A DNA stretch of 64,000 nt from positions 37,095 through 101,094 of the forward strand of contig JBKPGF010000034.1 of the NCBI GenBank assembly GCA_046729255.1, read 5' to 3'. The position numbers and the translations under genes were made by a program. Shown piece after piece: positions 1 to 10,855 of this stretch. Each line of letters starts with the position of its first letter. Position 1 is the stretch's first letter. The notes under the pieces are model-generated. The model was not told the origin of the DNA, made no database searches, and was given only the letters and a program-made list of their open reading frames with translations. The DNA comes from PALSA-612 sp046729255. Its GTDB lineage: Bacteria > Actinomycetota > Thermoleophilia > Gaiellales > Gaiellaceae.

Positions 1-306
1 GAAGAGCTTTTCTGCGTCGCCCGCGAAGCCACGAGCCGGCCGACCCTTCACGCTTCGTCTCGCGCTCGTCCGGGCAGACACGGGAGCTCCGCTGAGGACC
101 GGAGCCGTCTCGTGCTCGACGAAGCTCGGCGGTCGGACGCTCCGGCCGAGCTCGCGTGGATTCGTCGGCGATCGGGCGACGTGCGCATTTGCGGTCCCAG
201 CGGACACGCGCGGCCGAACGTTCCAGAGCACGATCTCGGTTCGCTTCGCGGGTGCCACGGTGACGCGATCGATCTCCGGCAAGGTCGGCTGACGCCACCT
301 CCCGGA
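1..306. other. No confident gene at the left edge
   Basis: A plus frame is open from base 1 to 309. A minus frame could begin at a TTG at 282, behind a GGGAGGTGG-like purine run at 295-303, and run off the left edge. Both have similarly high third-position GC and neither translation resembles a family I recognise. A divergent, edge-truncated minus-strand gene is possible but not called. Confidence 0.3.
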
Positions 307-312
307 TAGGAT
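307..312 (+). promoter_or_regulatory. -10 hexamer TAGGAT of the acetyl-CoA synthetase gene
   Basis: TAGGAT fits the actinobacterial -10 consensus TAnnnT and ends 7 nt before the ATG at 320. Transcription would start at or next to the start codon, giving a leaderless mRNA. No ribosome binding site is visible. Confidence 0.5.
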
Positions 313-319
313 CGCGCGC

Positions 320-2275
<1,956 letters not shown>

Positions 2276-2331
2276 CGCTTACCGGCGACACATACGCTCG
2301 TAATACGTGTGGCGTAGCGTCTGGCGCGCAC

Positions 2332-3807
2332 ATGTGGTCGCGAAGCGGTCGACGGGGCATGATGGCGCTCGCTCTCGCAGCGCTCGTCGTGCTGCCCGCC
2401 GCGTCCGAGTCGTCCGCGCGCTCGGTGTCAGGGGCCGCCGCCCTCGACGTCGCAGTCACCGTTCGGGTGTCCGAGGCATCGTGCCGTGCGCTACCCGTCG
2501 TCGTTCCGGCAGGGGCTGTCCGTTTCGACCTCTCCAATCGCGCCAAGCAGCCCGCGACCTTCTCTGTCGGTGGCCGCTCAGCTAGCGTCCGGCGGAGCCG
2601 CCCGCGCGCAGTCATCTGGTCGTTGCCGGCGGGGTCGACGCCGTATCGCTGCAGCGTAGGGGCGAAGGTGGTCGGGCGCGGCGCGCTCACCGTGACGCCT
2701 CCTCCACCGAACGTCAGCATCGCAGTCACGGGTAAGCCCGAAGTCGTGTTCGACTACACGAGCGACCGTTGCGATGACGTGGACATTCCCGATGCGCCTG
2801 CCCGGGTGTTCCGCGACGCCGAGGGGCGGCTGCAGCTGGTTGCGTCCAATCACATGGCGCGGCGCATGATCGGGACGAGTCTCAACGATATGGCACGGGA
2901 CTGCCGGGTCGTCCTCCCCTCGCACGGCAGCGCGCGCCCCGAGCGATTCGACGACAGCGAGTGGCTGTCCAATCCGTACACGCTCGACGGCGAGACGATC
3001 CACGCGCTCCTCCACATGGAATACCACGGGCAGGACCACGGACATGCGCAATGTCCGAGCGGCAGAAACGACGTGTGCTGGTACGACGCCATCACGCTCG
3101 CGGTGTCTCGCGACGGCGGCGCGACGTATACCCACGCGGAACCGCCCGCGCACGTTGTCGCCGCGCCACCCTGGAAGTACCGCCCCGACAACGCCGGACT
3201 GGGTTACATGGGGCTCTCGAACCTCGTCCACAACCCGGATGACAGCTTCTACTACGCGATGATCGGTCTCGCCCTGCCGTTTGGCTATACGGGCAGCGGG
3301 GTCTGCGTCATTCGCTCCCGCAAGCTCGACCGCCCCGATGCGTGGCGATTCTGGAATGGATCGAGCTTCGCAGGCAGGTTCGTCAATCCCTACGAAGACC
3401 CCGCCGGCGCGCTCGACTCCCGCTGTCAGGGGACGGTTGGCTTCGCGGCGTGGTCGCTGTCGTGGAACAGGTACCTCGGCCGCTGGCTCGTGATCGGCAC
3501 CTCGGCTCGGACGGGAACCGAGGCCGCCTTCTTCCTTTCCATGTCTTTGGATCTCGTCCACTGGAGTCCGCCGAAGCCGTTCCTCAGGACCGAGTTCGTC
3601 GACACTTACGAGTGCGGCGACGCCGCGCCGACGGCGTACGCGTCCTTCATCGACCCATCGAGCCCTGCCCGGAACTTCGATGTCACGGGCAAGCGCGGCT
3701 GGCTCTACTACACGCAGTTCAACCCGCCTACTTGCAATGACTACGGGACGATCGACCGGGACCTCGTGCGAATCCCCATCGAGCTGTCGATCGGGCCGCC
3801 AGGCTGA
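2332..3807 (+). CDS. Secreted protein with a beta-propeller-like fold, function unknown
   Basis: About 491 residues. The start is the ATG before WSRSGRR, which gives a basic n-region, a hydrophobic stretch (MMALALAALVVLPA) and a signal-peptidase-like ASESSARS; upstream in-frame starts would overlap acsA. Residues about 40-125 look like a small cupredoxin-like beta domain (AGAVRFDLSN...). The remainder has repeated W/Y-rich strands such as SRDGGATYTH and SMSLDLVHWS, as in five-bladed propellers of GH43/sialidase type. I see no clear catalytic triad, so enzymatic activity is not claimed. Its TGA overlaps the next ATG by one base, implying translational coupling. Confidence 0.7.
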   Translation: MWSRSGRRGMMALALAALVVLPAASESSARSVSGAAALDVAVTVRVSEASCRALPVVVPAGAVRFDLSNRAKQPATFSVGGRSASVRRSRPRAVIWSLPAGSTPYRCSVGAKVVGRGALTVTPPPPNVSIAVTGKPEVVFDYTSDRCDDVDIPDAPARVFRDAEGRLQLVASNHMARRMIGTSLNDMARDCRVVLPSHGSARPERFDDSEWLSNPYTLDGETIHALLHMEYHGQDHGHAQCPSGRNDVCWYDAITLAVSRDGGATYTHAEPPAHVVAAPPWKYRPDNAGLGYMGLSNLVHNPDDSFYYAMIGLALPFGYTGSGVCVIRSRKLDRPDAWRFWNGSSFAGRFVNPYEDPAGALDSRCQGTVGFAAWSLSWNRYLGRWLVIGTSARTGTEAAFFLSMSLDLVHWSPPKPFLRTEFVDTYECGDAAPTAYASFIDPSSPARNFDVTGKRGWLYYTQFNPPTCNDYGTIDRDLVRIPIELSIGPPG

Positions 3808-5324
3808 TGCGACGCGTCCTGTACACGGCGGGTGTGCTCGGGGCGGTTGTCCTCGGCGGCAGTGGAGCCTCCGGGGCATCGCGCGTTGCTCCGGCATGGC
3901 TCCCGCCGGGCGAGGTCTCGGCGCCGCAGGAGTCGACGAGGTTTCCGAGCGTCGCCTTCAGCCGGACCGACGACGTGCTCACGATGTACGGCGGCAGCTC
4001 GGGAGTCGAAGCGCACTTCCGTCCGGCCGGTGGGAGGGAAGGCTCCTGGGCCCGGCTGACGACTTGCGGCGGCAATCCACAGGTGGCGTTCGACGCGGCG
4101 GGGAACGCCGTCGCCCTCTGGCAGCAGTGCGGCGTGGGTGAGCAACGGATCATGGCTGCCATGAGATCGCCAGGGTTGAACGGGGAGTGGCGGGCTCCGG
4201 TCGCGCTCTCGACGCCACGTCGGCCTGCCTCGTATCCCGAGCTGTCGGTCAACGGGCAGGGCGACGCGGTCGCGTCGTGGGCGGAATGGGCCGACGACTT
4301 CCAGGTGATTCAGGCGTCGACACGATCCGGCTCCACCGGAGCCTGGGAGCAGCCGGTGCAACTCTCTTCGACTGGCGCGTGGGCCTATGAGTCCGTGAGC
4401 GCAATCGACGAGCAGGGAGACGTCGTGGTCGGCTTCACGCGCTCGGACCCCGCGGGCCCGATCGTCTGGAGCGCATACAGACCCGCGGGTGGCTCGTGGC
4501 TCCCATCCGTGCAGCTCTCCCAGCCGGGCCACTACGGCGTCTTTCCGGCGCTCGCGCTCGACGCTCTGGGAAACGTCGTCGCCGTGTGGAGTGAGGACGG
4601 CCAGGGTGCCGCGTCCTTTCGATCGCGGCTGACGGGAGTTTGGGAGACGGCAGGCCCCTTCCCATCGGGTAACTGGACCCACATCGCGATCGGCTCGCGG
4701 GGGAATGCGCTCGCCGCGTGGGAGCAAGCCGGGAAGGTGTGGGTATCCGAACGCCCAGCCGGCGGTGGAAGCCGGTGGGGAGGCACCGTGTCCGTCACGG
4801 ATGCGGAAGGGATCGCCGTGCATGTCGCATTCGACGACGCCGACAACGCCGTCGTCCTCTGGGGTCGCTACGGAACGTCGTCGTCCTTGGTCGGTTCGGT
4901 CAGCGCGGCCCGTCGCTCTGCGGGCAGCTCGGTCTGGGAACGTCCCGCCAGCCTGGAGATCCCCAGCGCGGAGATGGACTGGGTGCGTTATGCCGTGGAC
5001 CCACAGGGCGATGCGGTCGCCGTCTGGGAGGACCGGGCATGGCCACGTGCCGTTCGGTCAGCCGTTCTCGACGGCGCGGCACCCGACCTCGCGCTGACGG
5101 TTCCCTCGCGCGGCCGGGTGGGACGTCCGATGCGCAGCTCCGCGGGCGTCCACGACCTCTCCCACACGACGGTGCAGTGGCGTTTCGGGGACGGAAAGGC
5201 CGCCACCGGGACCGCGACCGCACACGCGTACCGCCATCCCGGCACGTACCGGGTACGGGTCACGGCGACCGACGCGGCCGGCCACCGGACGTCGATGTCG
5301 TCGCCGACCAGGATCGCTCGATAA
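3807..5324 (+). CDS. Secreted repeat protein with C-terminal PKD domain
   Basis: 505 residues, beginning with a signal peptide (RRVLYTAGVLGAVVLGG...). Residues about 45-410 hold at least six repeats of the pattern D..GNAVALW / GDAVAVW followed by a short beta segment, typical of propeller-like exported proteins. Residues about 425-505 form a PKD-type domain (VQWRFGDGKAATGTATAHAY...GTYRVRVTATDAAG), usually an extracellular interaction module. It overlaps the upstream gene by one base and the two probably make one transcript of exported proteins. No anchor motif or catalytic site was found. Confidence 0.75.
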   Translation: MRRVLYTAGVLGAVVLGGSGASGASRVAPAWLPPGEVSAPQESTRFPSVAFSRTDDVLTMYGGSSGVEAHFRPAGGREGSWARLTTCGGNPQVAFDAAGNAVALWQQCGVGEQRIMAAMRSPGLNGEWRAPVALSTPRRPASYPELSVNGQGDAVASWAEWADDFQVIQASTRSGSTGAWEQPVQLSSTGAWAYESVSAIDEQGDVVVGFTRSDPAGPIVWSAYRPAGGSWLPSVQLSQPGHYGVFPALALDALGNVVAVWSEDGQGAASFRSRLTGVWETAGPFPSGNWTHIAIGSRGNALAAWEQAGKVWVSERPAGGGSRWGGTVSVTDAEGIAVHVAFDDADNAVVLWGRYGTSSSLVGSVSAARRSAGSSVWERPASLEIPSAEMDWVRYAVDPQGDAVAVWEDRAWPRAVRSAVLDGAAPDLALTVPSRGRVGRPMRSSAGVHDLSHTTVQWRFGDGKAATGTATAHAYRHPGTYRVRVTATDAAGHRTSMSSPTRIAR

Positions 5325-5375
5325 CGGTCGCAAAGCGGGTCCGAATCGCCGGCCGCAGGAAGCCGTAAGGCGCGA

Positions 5376-5381
5376 TAAGGT
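5376..5381 (+). promoter_or_regulatory. -10 hexamer TAAGGT of the thioester-protein remnant
   Basis: TAAGGT ends 6 nt before the TTG at 5388, the same geometry as at many other genes in the window. The promoter seems intact although the gene behind it is broken. Confidence 0.4.
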
Positions 5382-5387
5382 CGAGGC

Positions 5388-5871
5388 TTGCGTCGCCTCG
5401 CCGTCTTCCTGGCCGCGTGCGCAGCTCTCCTCGCCACTGTCCCGGCGCAGGCGGCAGAGCCTCCGAACGAGAACGACCCTTGCTCCCGCGAAGGGCGAAA
5501 CGTCTGCGGGACGACGGGAGTCGGCTTCTACGACACGTATCGCTATGGCGTGCGCTGGTTCGGTGACTTCCGCGGTGCCGTCGCCGATGCCGCGCGCACG
5601 TTCTGCATCGATCTGCGCTTCTGGTACCCGTCGAAGTCGATGCGCTTCCAGCTGGCGGAGCCGGACCAGCTGCGAAACCGGGACGGCGACACCGTCACGT
5701 ACGAGCGGCAGCGCCGGATGGCGTACGCGGCGTGGACTTACGGCAGGACGAACAGCCCGAACCAGCAGCTGCGGTGATGCTTTACGTCCACTCGCAGATG
5801 GGCGACGCGCAGCCCGGCGAGGTGGATCCGTCCACGATCAGCCCCGCGGTGGCCGCGATCTCCCGCCATCA
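5388..5871 (+). pseudogene. Frameshifted N-terminus of a thioester-domain (TQXA/TED) surface protein
   Basis: The TTG start gives a signal peptide (RRLAVFLAACAALLATVPAQA) and then a recognisable thioester-domain N-terminus: GTTGVGFYDTYRYG, FCIDLRFWYPS and WTYGRTNSPNQQ, including the expected Cys. The frame hits TGA at 5775-5777. The continuation expected of the family (AAVMLYVHSQMGDAQPGEVDP) is in the +2 frame from about 5765. Sequence then returns to the original frame near 5871 and runs into the sortase. The rest of a normal thioester protein is absent. I read this as a gene that lost its 3' part by deletion and picked up two opposing frameshifts; assembly error is the alternative. Confidence 0.55.
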
Positions 5872-5939
5872 ACACCGGCCGCAGCACGGGCGGCGAGGCG
5901 AAGCAAGCGCCCCCGGCCGGTCAGAGCGCTCCTGCGCGC

Positions 5940-6368
5940 GTGTCCATCAGATCATTGGGCATCGCCGCGCCCGTGACGCCGGCCGGGATCGATGTCGCGA
6001 AGGGCGAGCTTGCCGCGCACCCGAACGTGCATCGAACGTCGTGGTGGCGTGACGGCGCGGCTCCCGGAGACAGAACCGGGACGGTGCTGATCGCGGGTCA
6101 CGTCGACTCGGCGACGCAGGGTCCCGGAGCGTTCTTCCGGCTCGAGGACGCGAGCATCGGCGACCGGATCACGGTCACGTCGCGCAGCGGCGCCAGGCGC
6201 ACGTACCGCGTCGTCTCCGTCCGCACGATGCCGAAGCCGCAGCTGCCACCGGACGTCTACTCGACGAGAGGCCGCCCGCGAATCGCGCTCGTGACCTGCG
6301 GCGGGCCGTTCCTCGAGTCGATCGGGCACTACCGCGACAACGTCGTCGTCAGCGCGGTGCCCGACTAG
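5940..6368 (+). CDS. Class F-type sortase, catalytic domain, probably remnant
   Basis: The translation carries a complete sortase core: VSIRSLGIAAPVTPAGID, the catalytic His in GHVDS (residue 54 from this GTG), the catalytic Cys in LVTCGGP (120) and the Arg in YRDNVVV (132). Actinobacterial class F sortases normally have an N-terminal membrane anchor before a Pro-rich linker. Here the linker (EAKQAPPAGQSAPA) is present in frame but no membrane segment precedes it; the frame leads back to the thioester-domain remnant. It may be translated only as part of a fusion, or not at all. Its TAG shares the palindrome CTAG with the stop of the convergent serine hydrolase gene. Confidence 0.65.
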   Translation: MSIRSLGIAAPVTPAGIDVAKGELAAHPNVHRTSWWRDGAAPGDRTGTVLIAGHVDSATQGPGAFFRLEDASIGDRITVTSRSGARRTYRVVSVRTMPKPQLPPDVYSTRGRPRIALVTCGGPFLESIGHYRDNVVVSAVPD

Positions 6369-7486
6369 CGGCCCCGAGCGGCAAACCTGCTGAGCGCTCG
6401 CTGCGCAACGCGGCCCGCGAGCACGTCCGAAGCGGTACCTACGCCGGCGCCATGTGTCATAACGGCCACGGCGAACGCGCCGCCTGGCCAGTAGACGATG
6501 CCGGCGTCGTGCCGGGCAGTCGTGATCCAGCCGGCCTTGTGGAGCGCCGACGCGCGTCCGCCGAGGAAGCGGCCGAGCTTGCCCCGATCGACCACGTGTG
6601 CAAGGAGATAAAGGAGATAGCGCGCATCAGCGGCCGTGAAGCCCGCAGTCCGCTTCGCGAGCCGGCCCTTGCCGGCGGCGGCGAGATGGATGTACGCGAA
6701 GAGCTGCGCCATGTCGTACGCGCTCGTGAACTTGCCGACGCCGTAGTACGGCGGCTCGTCGACGCGCAACGGGATCGGGAGGCGGCGGGCGAGCGTGCCG
6801 GGGATGTACCCGCCGTACATCTCCGAGTCGTCGAGGCCGAGCCCGCGCATGAGTGAGTTCACCCTGAGCCCGCCTCCGCTCGTCGAGCCTCCGAAGAGCA
6901 CCTCCAGCGCGTTCGCCGCGACGTTGTCCGAGTACACGATCGCGCGGCGCAGCAGCCCGTCGGCATACGAGCCGCGTGCTGGCTTGCTGCGCAGTGAGCG
7001 CAACGTCTCGACGGCGATCGCGAGCTTCAGCGTCGAACCCGCCGGGAAGTGCGCCCGCGCGTTCCAGGCCGCACCCGCACCCGTGGTGAGATCGCGAGCG
7101 TAGACGGCGCTCGTTCCCGGGAACGCCCGGGCGAGCGGCACGATGCGACGGGCGAGGGCAGTGTCGACATGCGGGATGCTTCCGCGCGGCTGCGCGCTGC
7201 GCGGCAGGCCGAAGACACGGCTCACCGAGGCGCTGCTCTGCCGTCCACTGAGCGTCGTTGCCGTCACCCGGACGGTCACGTCGCGACGGGGCAATGGCAC
7301 GCGAACGTCGAATCTCCGTCCGCGCATGTGATGCGTCAGGACGATCTTGCCGCCCGCTCGGATGACGAGCAGCTTCGTACCGCGCGGCACTCGTCCGGCG
7401 ACCCGGCCGAACGACACCTCGTAGGGCGCGGGCGCGACGAGAACCGGAGGCGGAATTGGCGGTGGAGCGGAAGCTGCGGCAACCAT
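6365..7486 (-). CDS. Serine hydrolase of the class A beta-lactamase fold
   Basis: 373 residues. After about 100 residues containing a small beta-domain (residues about 20-90), a penicillin-recognising fold follows with SxxK as S151-TL-K154, SDN at 186-188 and a KTG-like KAG at 317-319. These are the three hallmark motifs of class A beta-lactamases and related D,D-peptidase-like hydrolases. The N-terminus is alanine/proline-rich and only weakly hydrophobic, so export is uncertain. True beta-lactamase activity is not shown; a peptidoglycan-related serine hydrolase is equally possible. A TACGCT hexamer lies 7 nt upstream. Confidence 0.75.
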   Translation of the reverse strand: MVAAASAPPPIPPPVLVAPAPYEVSFGRVAGRVPRGTKLLVIRAGGKIVLTHHMRGRRFDVRVPLPRRDVTVRVTATTLSGRQSSASVSRVFGLPRSAQPRGSIPHVDTALARRIVPLARAFPGTSAVYARDLTTGAGAAWNARAHFPAGSTLKLAIAVETLRSLRSKPARGSYADGLLRRAIVYSDNVAANALEVLFGGSTSGGGLRVNSLMRGLGLDDSEMYGGYIPGTLARRLPIPLRVDEPPYYGVGKFTSAYDMAQLFAYIHLAAAGKGRLAKRTAGFTAADARYLLYLLAHVVDRGKLGRFLGGRASALHKAGWITTARHDAGIVYWPGGAFAVAVMTHGAGVGTASDVLAGRVAQRALSRFAARGR

Positions 7487-7493
7487 CGACCAA

Positions 7494-7499
7494 AGCGTA
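7494..7499 (-). promoter_or_regulatory. -10 hexamer TACGCT of the serine hydrolase gene
   Basis: Read on the minus strand, TACGCT lies 7 nt upstream of the ATG at 7486, consistent with a leaderless transcript. Confidence 0.45.
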
Positions 7500-7513
7500 A
7501 GGGCCCGCCATGA

Positions 7514-7680
7514 CTAGCGCGTCTGGGGCGCTGCTGGCAAAGGAGCCAAGCGAGCGGCGCGCAGGACAGTACTCAGTACGGCCAAGCGCCGCGTGTGCCG
7601 GATCCTGCCGCCAGCAGCGTCAGGGCGCGGCGAAGGGTGGCTTCGCTACCCGGAAGCCCGCGCCCGCCCAGGCACGTTAG
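7514..7680 (+). repeat. Structured dispersed element, copy 1
   Basis: First of four related copies. A terminal stem joins CTAGCGCGTCTGGGGCG (7514-7530) to CGCCCAGGCACGTTAG (7665-7680) with G-U pairs and one bulged G. The next stem is CGCTGCTGGC (7529-7538) with GCCAGCAGCG (7610-7619). Inside lie AAAGGAGCCAAGCG, a GCGGCGC/GCGCCGC helix, a GTAC-TCA-GTAC hairpin and the conserved GGATCCTGCCG. A hairpin GGGTGGC...GCTACCC closes the 3' part. The right arm contains the stop codon of the M16 peptidase gene (minus strand). Confidence 0.8.
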
Positions 7681-8942
7681 GGCAGCAGCTTCTCGAAGCG
7701 CTCTGCATCGTCGAAGGGGCCGACGAGCGCGAGTCGCAGCCGGTCGTCGGCGATGAGGTCCTGCGCGACACGCTGGACGTCCTCGGCCGTCACCGCCTCC
7801 AGCCCTGCGAGCACCTCGGTCGGGTCCGGGTGGGTGTTCTCGAGCACCTCGCGTAGCAGGCCGAACCTGTTCGTCCCCTGCGGCGACTCGAGCGAGAGGA
7901 CAAAGCGACCCTTCGTGTAGGCGCGCGCCTTCTCGAGCTCCTCTGCCGGCACCGGCTCGGTCACGATCTTCTTCAGCTCGCCGACGATCGTCTCGACGGC
8001 CTCGTCGATGCGCTTGATGTCGACGCCGGACTGGGTGAACAGGGCACCCGTGTCGGCATAGCCCTGGACCAGCGCGAAGACGTAGTACGCGAGGCCGCGG
8101 CGCTCGCGAACCTCGGTGAAGAGACGTGACGACATGCCGCCGCCGAGCACCGCCCGCAGCAGCTCCAGCACGTAGCGGTCCGGGTGGGCGATCTCGAACG
8201 TCCGGAAGCCGATGCACACGTGCGCCTGGTCGGACTGCTTCGTGTGGAGCTTGACCCTCGTCGAATTGAGCGACGGCGTTGCGGGCTCCGGCGCGCCGGC
8301 TTCGCCGTCGGGCAGGTCGCCGAGCATCTCCATGAGCCTCTCGTCGAGGCCTGTGCCCACGGCACCGGCGACGCCGACGACCATCCGCTGCGCCGTGTAC
8401 CAGCGGTCGACGTAATCGAGGAACGTCTCGCGTGTGGCGCCCTGGACGGTCTCCTTGCGGCCGAGGATGTCCCACCCGAGCGGGTGGTCACCGTAGACGA
8501 GATCGTCGAACACGCCGGACACGTAGTCGCGGGGCGTGTCGAAGTACATGTTCATCTCCTCGAGGATGACCCCCTTCTCGCGCTCGATCTCCCCGGGGTC
8601 GAAACGGGAGTGGCGCAGCATGTCGACGAGCACGTCGAGCGCGATGTCGCGGCTCTCGCCGGCGCAGCGGTCGTAGTAGCCCGTGATCTCCCTGCCGGTG
8701 AAGGCGTTGAACTCGCCGCCGATCGAGTCGACCTCGGTGGAGATGTCGCGCGCCGTCGGCCGCCGCTCCGTCCCCTTGAAGAACATGTGCTCGGCGAAGT
8801 GCGCGATGCCGTTGGACTCGGCCGTCTCGTAGCGCGCGCCGGCCGCGAGCATGACGAAGCACGACACCGACTGCGCCTGCGCCATCGGCGCGGTCAGCAC
8901 ACGGAGGCCGTTGGGGAGGACGTGTCGCTCGAAGGTGCTCAA
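7677..8942 (-). CDS. M16 family zinc peptidase
   Basis: 421 residues, the usual length of single-chain bacterial M16B processing-type peptidases. The inverted zinc motif HFAEH is at 48-52 and the third ligand Glu128 sits 76 residues further on, as expected. The C-terminal half repeats the fold and has the family's R/Y signature (RERRGLAYYVFA). It probably degrades or trims peptides; the substrate cannot be told from sequence. There is no signal peptide. The TTG start at 8942 is 26 bp from the start of the divergent SIS-domain gene. The 3' end abuts structured element copy 1. Confidence 0.88.
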   Translation of the reverse strand: MSTFERHVLPNGLRVLTAPMAQAQSVSCFVMLAAGARYETAESNGIAHFAEHMFFKGTERRPTARDISTEVDSIGGEFNAFTGREITGYYDRCAGESRDIALDVLVDMLRHSRFDPGEIEREKGVILEEMNMYFDTPRDYVSGVFDDLVYGDHPLGWDILGRKETVQGATRETFLDYVDRWYTAQRMVVGVAGAVGTGLDERLMEMLGDLPDGEAGAPEPATPSLNSTRVKLHTKQSDQAHVCIGFRTFEIAHPDRYVLELLRAVLGGGMSSRLFTEVRERRGLAYYVFALVQGYADTGALFTQSGVDIKRIDEAVETIVGELKKIVTEPVPAEELEKARAYTKGRFVLSLESPQGTNRFGLLREVLENTHPDPTEVLAGLEAVTAEDVQRVAQDLIADDRLRLALVGPFDDAERFEKLLP

Positions 8943-8968
8943 GCCCCGCCGATGGTATAGAGAGCCGC

Positions 8969-9841
8969 ATGGCGGACGGGGAGCTAACCCGCGCGGCGAT
9001 GGCGGCTCAGCCGGAGTGGTTGCGAGCCGTGCCCACCGATCGCCGGTTTCCGCACGGGAAGCTGCTCTTCACCGGCTGCGGCACGTCGTTCCACGCCGCG
9101 CAGACAGGAGGCGAGGCCGTGCAGGCGCTCGAGCTCGTGCTCGAGCCCGATCGAGACGCCGACGTGCTCGTCTGCGTGAGCCACGAGGGCGGCACGGCGC
9201 TCACGCTCGAGGCCGCGCGCGCGTGGCAGGGAGACACGTGGCTGATCACGGCGGTCGCGGACAGTCCGCTCGCGGAAGCGTGCACCGAGGTCGTGATTGC
9301 CTCCCCTGCCGTCGAGGACAGCTGGTGCCACACGGCGAGCTACACGTCTGCCGTCGCAACGATCGCGGCACTGAAGGGCGAGGACGTCTCCTGGCTGCCG
9401 TCGGCCATTGAGGACGCGCTCGCGGCGCCGGCGATTCCCGTTTCCGACCACGAGCGCTGGCTCGTCGCGGGCGCCGGCCGCGCGTGGCCCACTGCCCAGG
9501 AGGCGGTGCTGAAGCTCCGCGAGGGCGCGTACGTCTCGGCCGAGGCGCACGAGACCGAGCAGCTCCTACACGGCTACCTGGCCGCAGTCGACGAGAACGT
9601 GCGCACGTTCGTGCTCGAGGGGGAGGGGCGAGGGGCGGAGCGCGCCCGGCAGGCCGTCGCGGCGCTGGCGGCGATCGGGGCCTCGACGACGCTCGTGCCG
9701 ACGCGCCACCCGGTCGTCGACATCGTTCCCTTCCAGCGGCTCGCCGTCGATCTCGCCGCGCACCGCGGTGTCGACCCGGATCGCATCCGCCGCAACGACG
9801 AACGCTGGGCCGCGGCCGCAGAGGCGGCCAAGAGCTCCTAG
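8969..9841 (+). CDS. SIS-domain sugar isomerase-like protein (GlmS C-terminal half-like)
   Basis: 290 residues with two SIS domains. The first has the phosphosugar-binding loop TGCGTSFHAA (about 35-44) and SHEGGTALT; the second has EAHETEQLLHGYLAAVD, resembling the catalytic loop of the isomerase half of glucosamine-6-phosphate synthase. The N-terminal glutaminase domain of GlmS is missing, so an ammonia-dependent deaminase/isomerase of the AgaS/FrlB kind, or a sugar-phosphate sensor, is more likely than amidotransferase activity. It shares CTAG with the stop of the convergent acdS gene. Confidence 0.75.
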   Translation: MADGELTRAAMAAQPEWLRAVPTDRRFPHGKLLFTGCGTSFHAAQTGGEAVQALELVLEPDRDADVLVCVSHEGGTALTLEAARAWQGDTWLITAVADSPLAEACTEVVIASPAVEDSWCHTASYTSAVATIAALKGEDVSWLPSAIEDALAAPAIPVSDHERWLVAGAGRAWPTAQEAVLKLREGAYVSAEAHETEQLLHGYLAAVDENVRTFVLEGEGRGAERARQAVAALAAIGASTTLVPTRHPVVDIVPFQRLAVDLAAHRGVDPDRIRRNDERWAAAAEAAKSS

Positions 9842-10845
9842 AAGGCGCTCGCGTACGCGTTCAGCGCCGGCTGGCCGCCCAGGTGCGCGTAGAGGACGCG
9901 TGAGCCGCGGGCGATTCGACCGTCTCGCACGAGGTCGATGAGAGCGGCGAGCGACTTCCCCTCGTAGACGGGGTCGGTGAGCATTCCCTCGAGGCGGGCG
10001 CCGAGCCGGATGGCGTCGAGCGTCGTCTCGTCGGGGATCCCGTACGTGCCGGCGTGCCACTCGTCGAGCAGCACGATCTCGTCGTCTGAGAGCTCGCGTC
10101 CCAGCTCGATCGCTTCGGCTGTCGAGCGTGCAATCCGGGCGATCTGCTCCCAGGTCTGCTCGACGGTGGCAGAGCCGTCGATGCCGAGGACGGCGCGATC
10201 CTCCGCCTGCTTGGCGAAGCCGGGGATCATTCCGGCCTGCGTCGATCCCGTCACGGAGCAGACCACGACGGTGTCGAAGAAGACGCCGAGCCCGCGTTCG
10301 TCCTCCGCGACCTCGTCGGCCCAGCGCGCGAAGCCCAGGCCGCCGAGCGGATGATCGGAGGCACCGGCCGGGATCGCGTACGGCTTACCGCCCGCCTCGC
10401 GCACCGACGTGAGCGCCTCCTCCCAGCTCGGCCGGATCCCGATGTCGAACCCTGCGGACGAGAGCCGGACGTCCGCGCCCAGGATCCGCGAAAGCAGGAT
10501 GTTGCCTACCGTCTCGTAACCGGGCTCGTCCCAGTCGACCCAGTGCTCCTGCACCAGCACGCAGCCGAGGCCGAGCCGTGCCGCGGCGGCCGCCACCTGA
10601 CGCGTGTGGTTCGACTGGACGCCGCCGATCGAGACGAGCGTGTCACAGCCCTGCGCGAGTGCATCCGCGGCCAGGTACTCGAGCTTCCGCGTCTTGTTTC
10701 CTCCGTAGGCGAGTCCGGAGTTGCAGTCCTCCCGCTTTGCCCAAATCTCGACGTTGCCGCCGAGATGCTCGGTCAGCCGCTCGAGGCGATGGACGGGAGA
10801 CGGGCCGAACAGGAGCTCGACGCGCGGGAAGTCCTCGAGCGCCAT
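9838..10845 (-). CDS. acdS: 1-aminocyclopropane-1-carboxylate deaminase (PLP-dependent)
   Basis: 335 residues from ATG 10845; a longer frame exists but this start aligns with the conserved N-terminus of the family (FPRVELLFGPSPVHRLERL). The pattern KREDCNSGLAYGGNKTRKLEY places the PLP lysine at 51, the number in characterised ACC deaminases. SIGGVQSNHTRQVAAAAA and LTDPVYEGKS supply further cofactor and active-site residues including the Tyr-Glu pair. It would convert ACC to 2-oxobutyrate and ammonia. D-cysteine desulfhydrase is the close paralogue and cannot be fully excluded. It follows the epimerase by 10 bp in a four-gene minus-strand operon. Confidence 0.88.
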   Translation of the reverse strand: MALEDFPRVELLFGPSPVHRLERLTEHLGGNVEIWAKREDCNSGLAYGGNKTRKLEYLAADALAQGCDTLVSIGGVQSNHTRQVAAAAARLGLGCVLVQEHWVDWDEPGYETVGNILLSRILGADVRLSSAGFDIGIRPSWEEALTSVREAGGKPYAIPAGASDHPLGGLGFARWADEVAEDERGLGVFFDTVVVCSVTGSTQAGMIPGFAKQAEDRAVLGIDGSATVEQTWEQIARIARSTAEAIELGRELSDDEIVLLDEWHAGTYGIPDETTLDAIRLGARLEGMLTDPVYEGKSLAALIDLVRDGRIARGSRVLYAHLGGQPALNAYASAF

Positions 10846-10855
10846 AAGGTCGATC

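Noticed and set aside
112..309. 65-codon plus-strand frame before acsA
   Set aside because: No family resemblance, no ribosome binding site, and the acsA -10 hexamer overlaps its end; the opposite strand is equally open.
5775..5777. In-frame TGA of the thioester gene read as selenocysteine
   Set aside because: The conserved continuation is in a different frame, so frameshift explains it better; no SECIS-like hairpin was evident.
6365..7486. Genuine beta-lactamase resistance gene
   Set aside because: Only the fold motifs are visible (KAG instead of KTG, an added N-terminal domain); resistance cannot be inferred.
7514..7680. Insertion sequence with transposase for the four-copy element
   Set aside because: No open frame inside any copy and no transposase nearby; copies are too short, and the stems differ per site.
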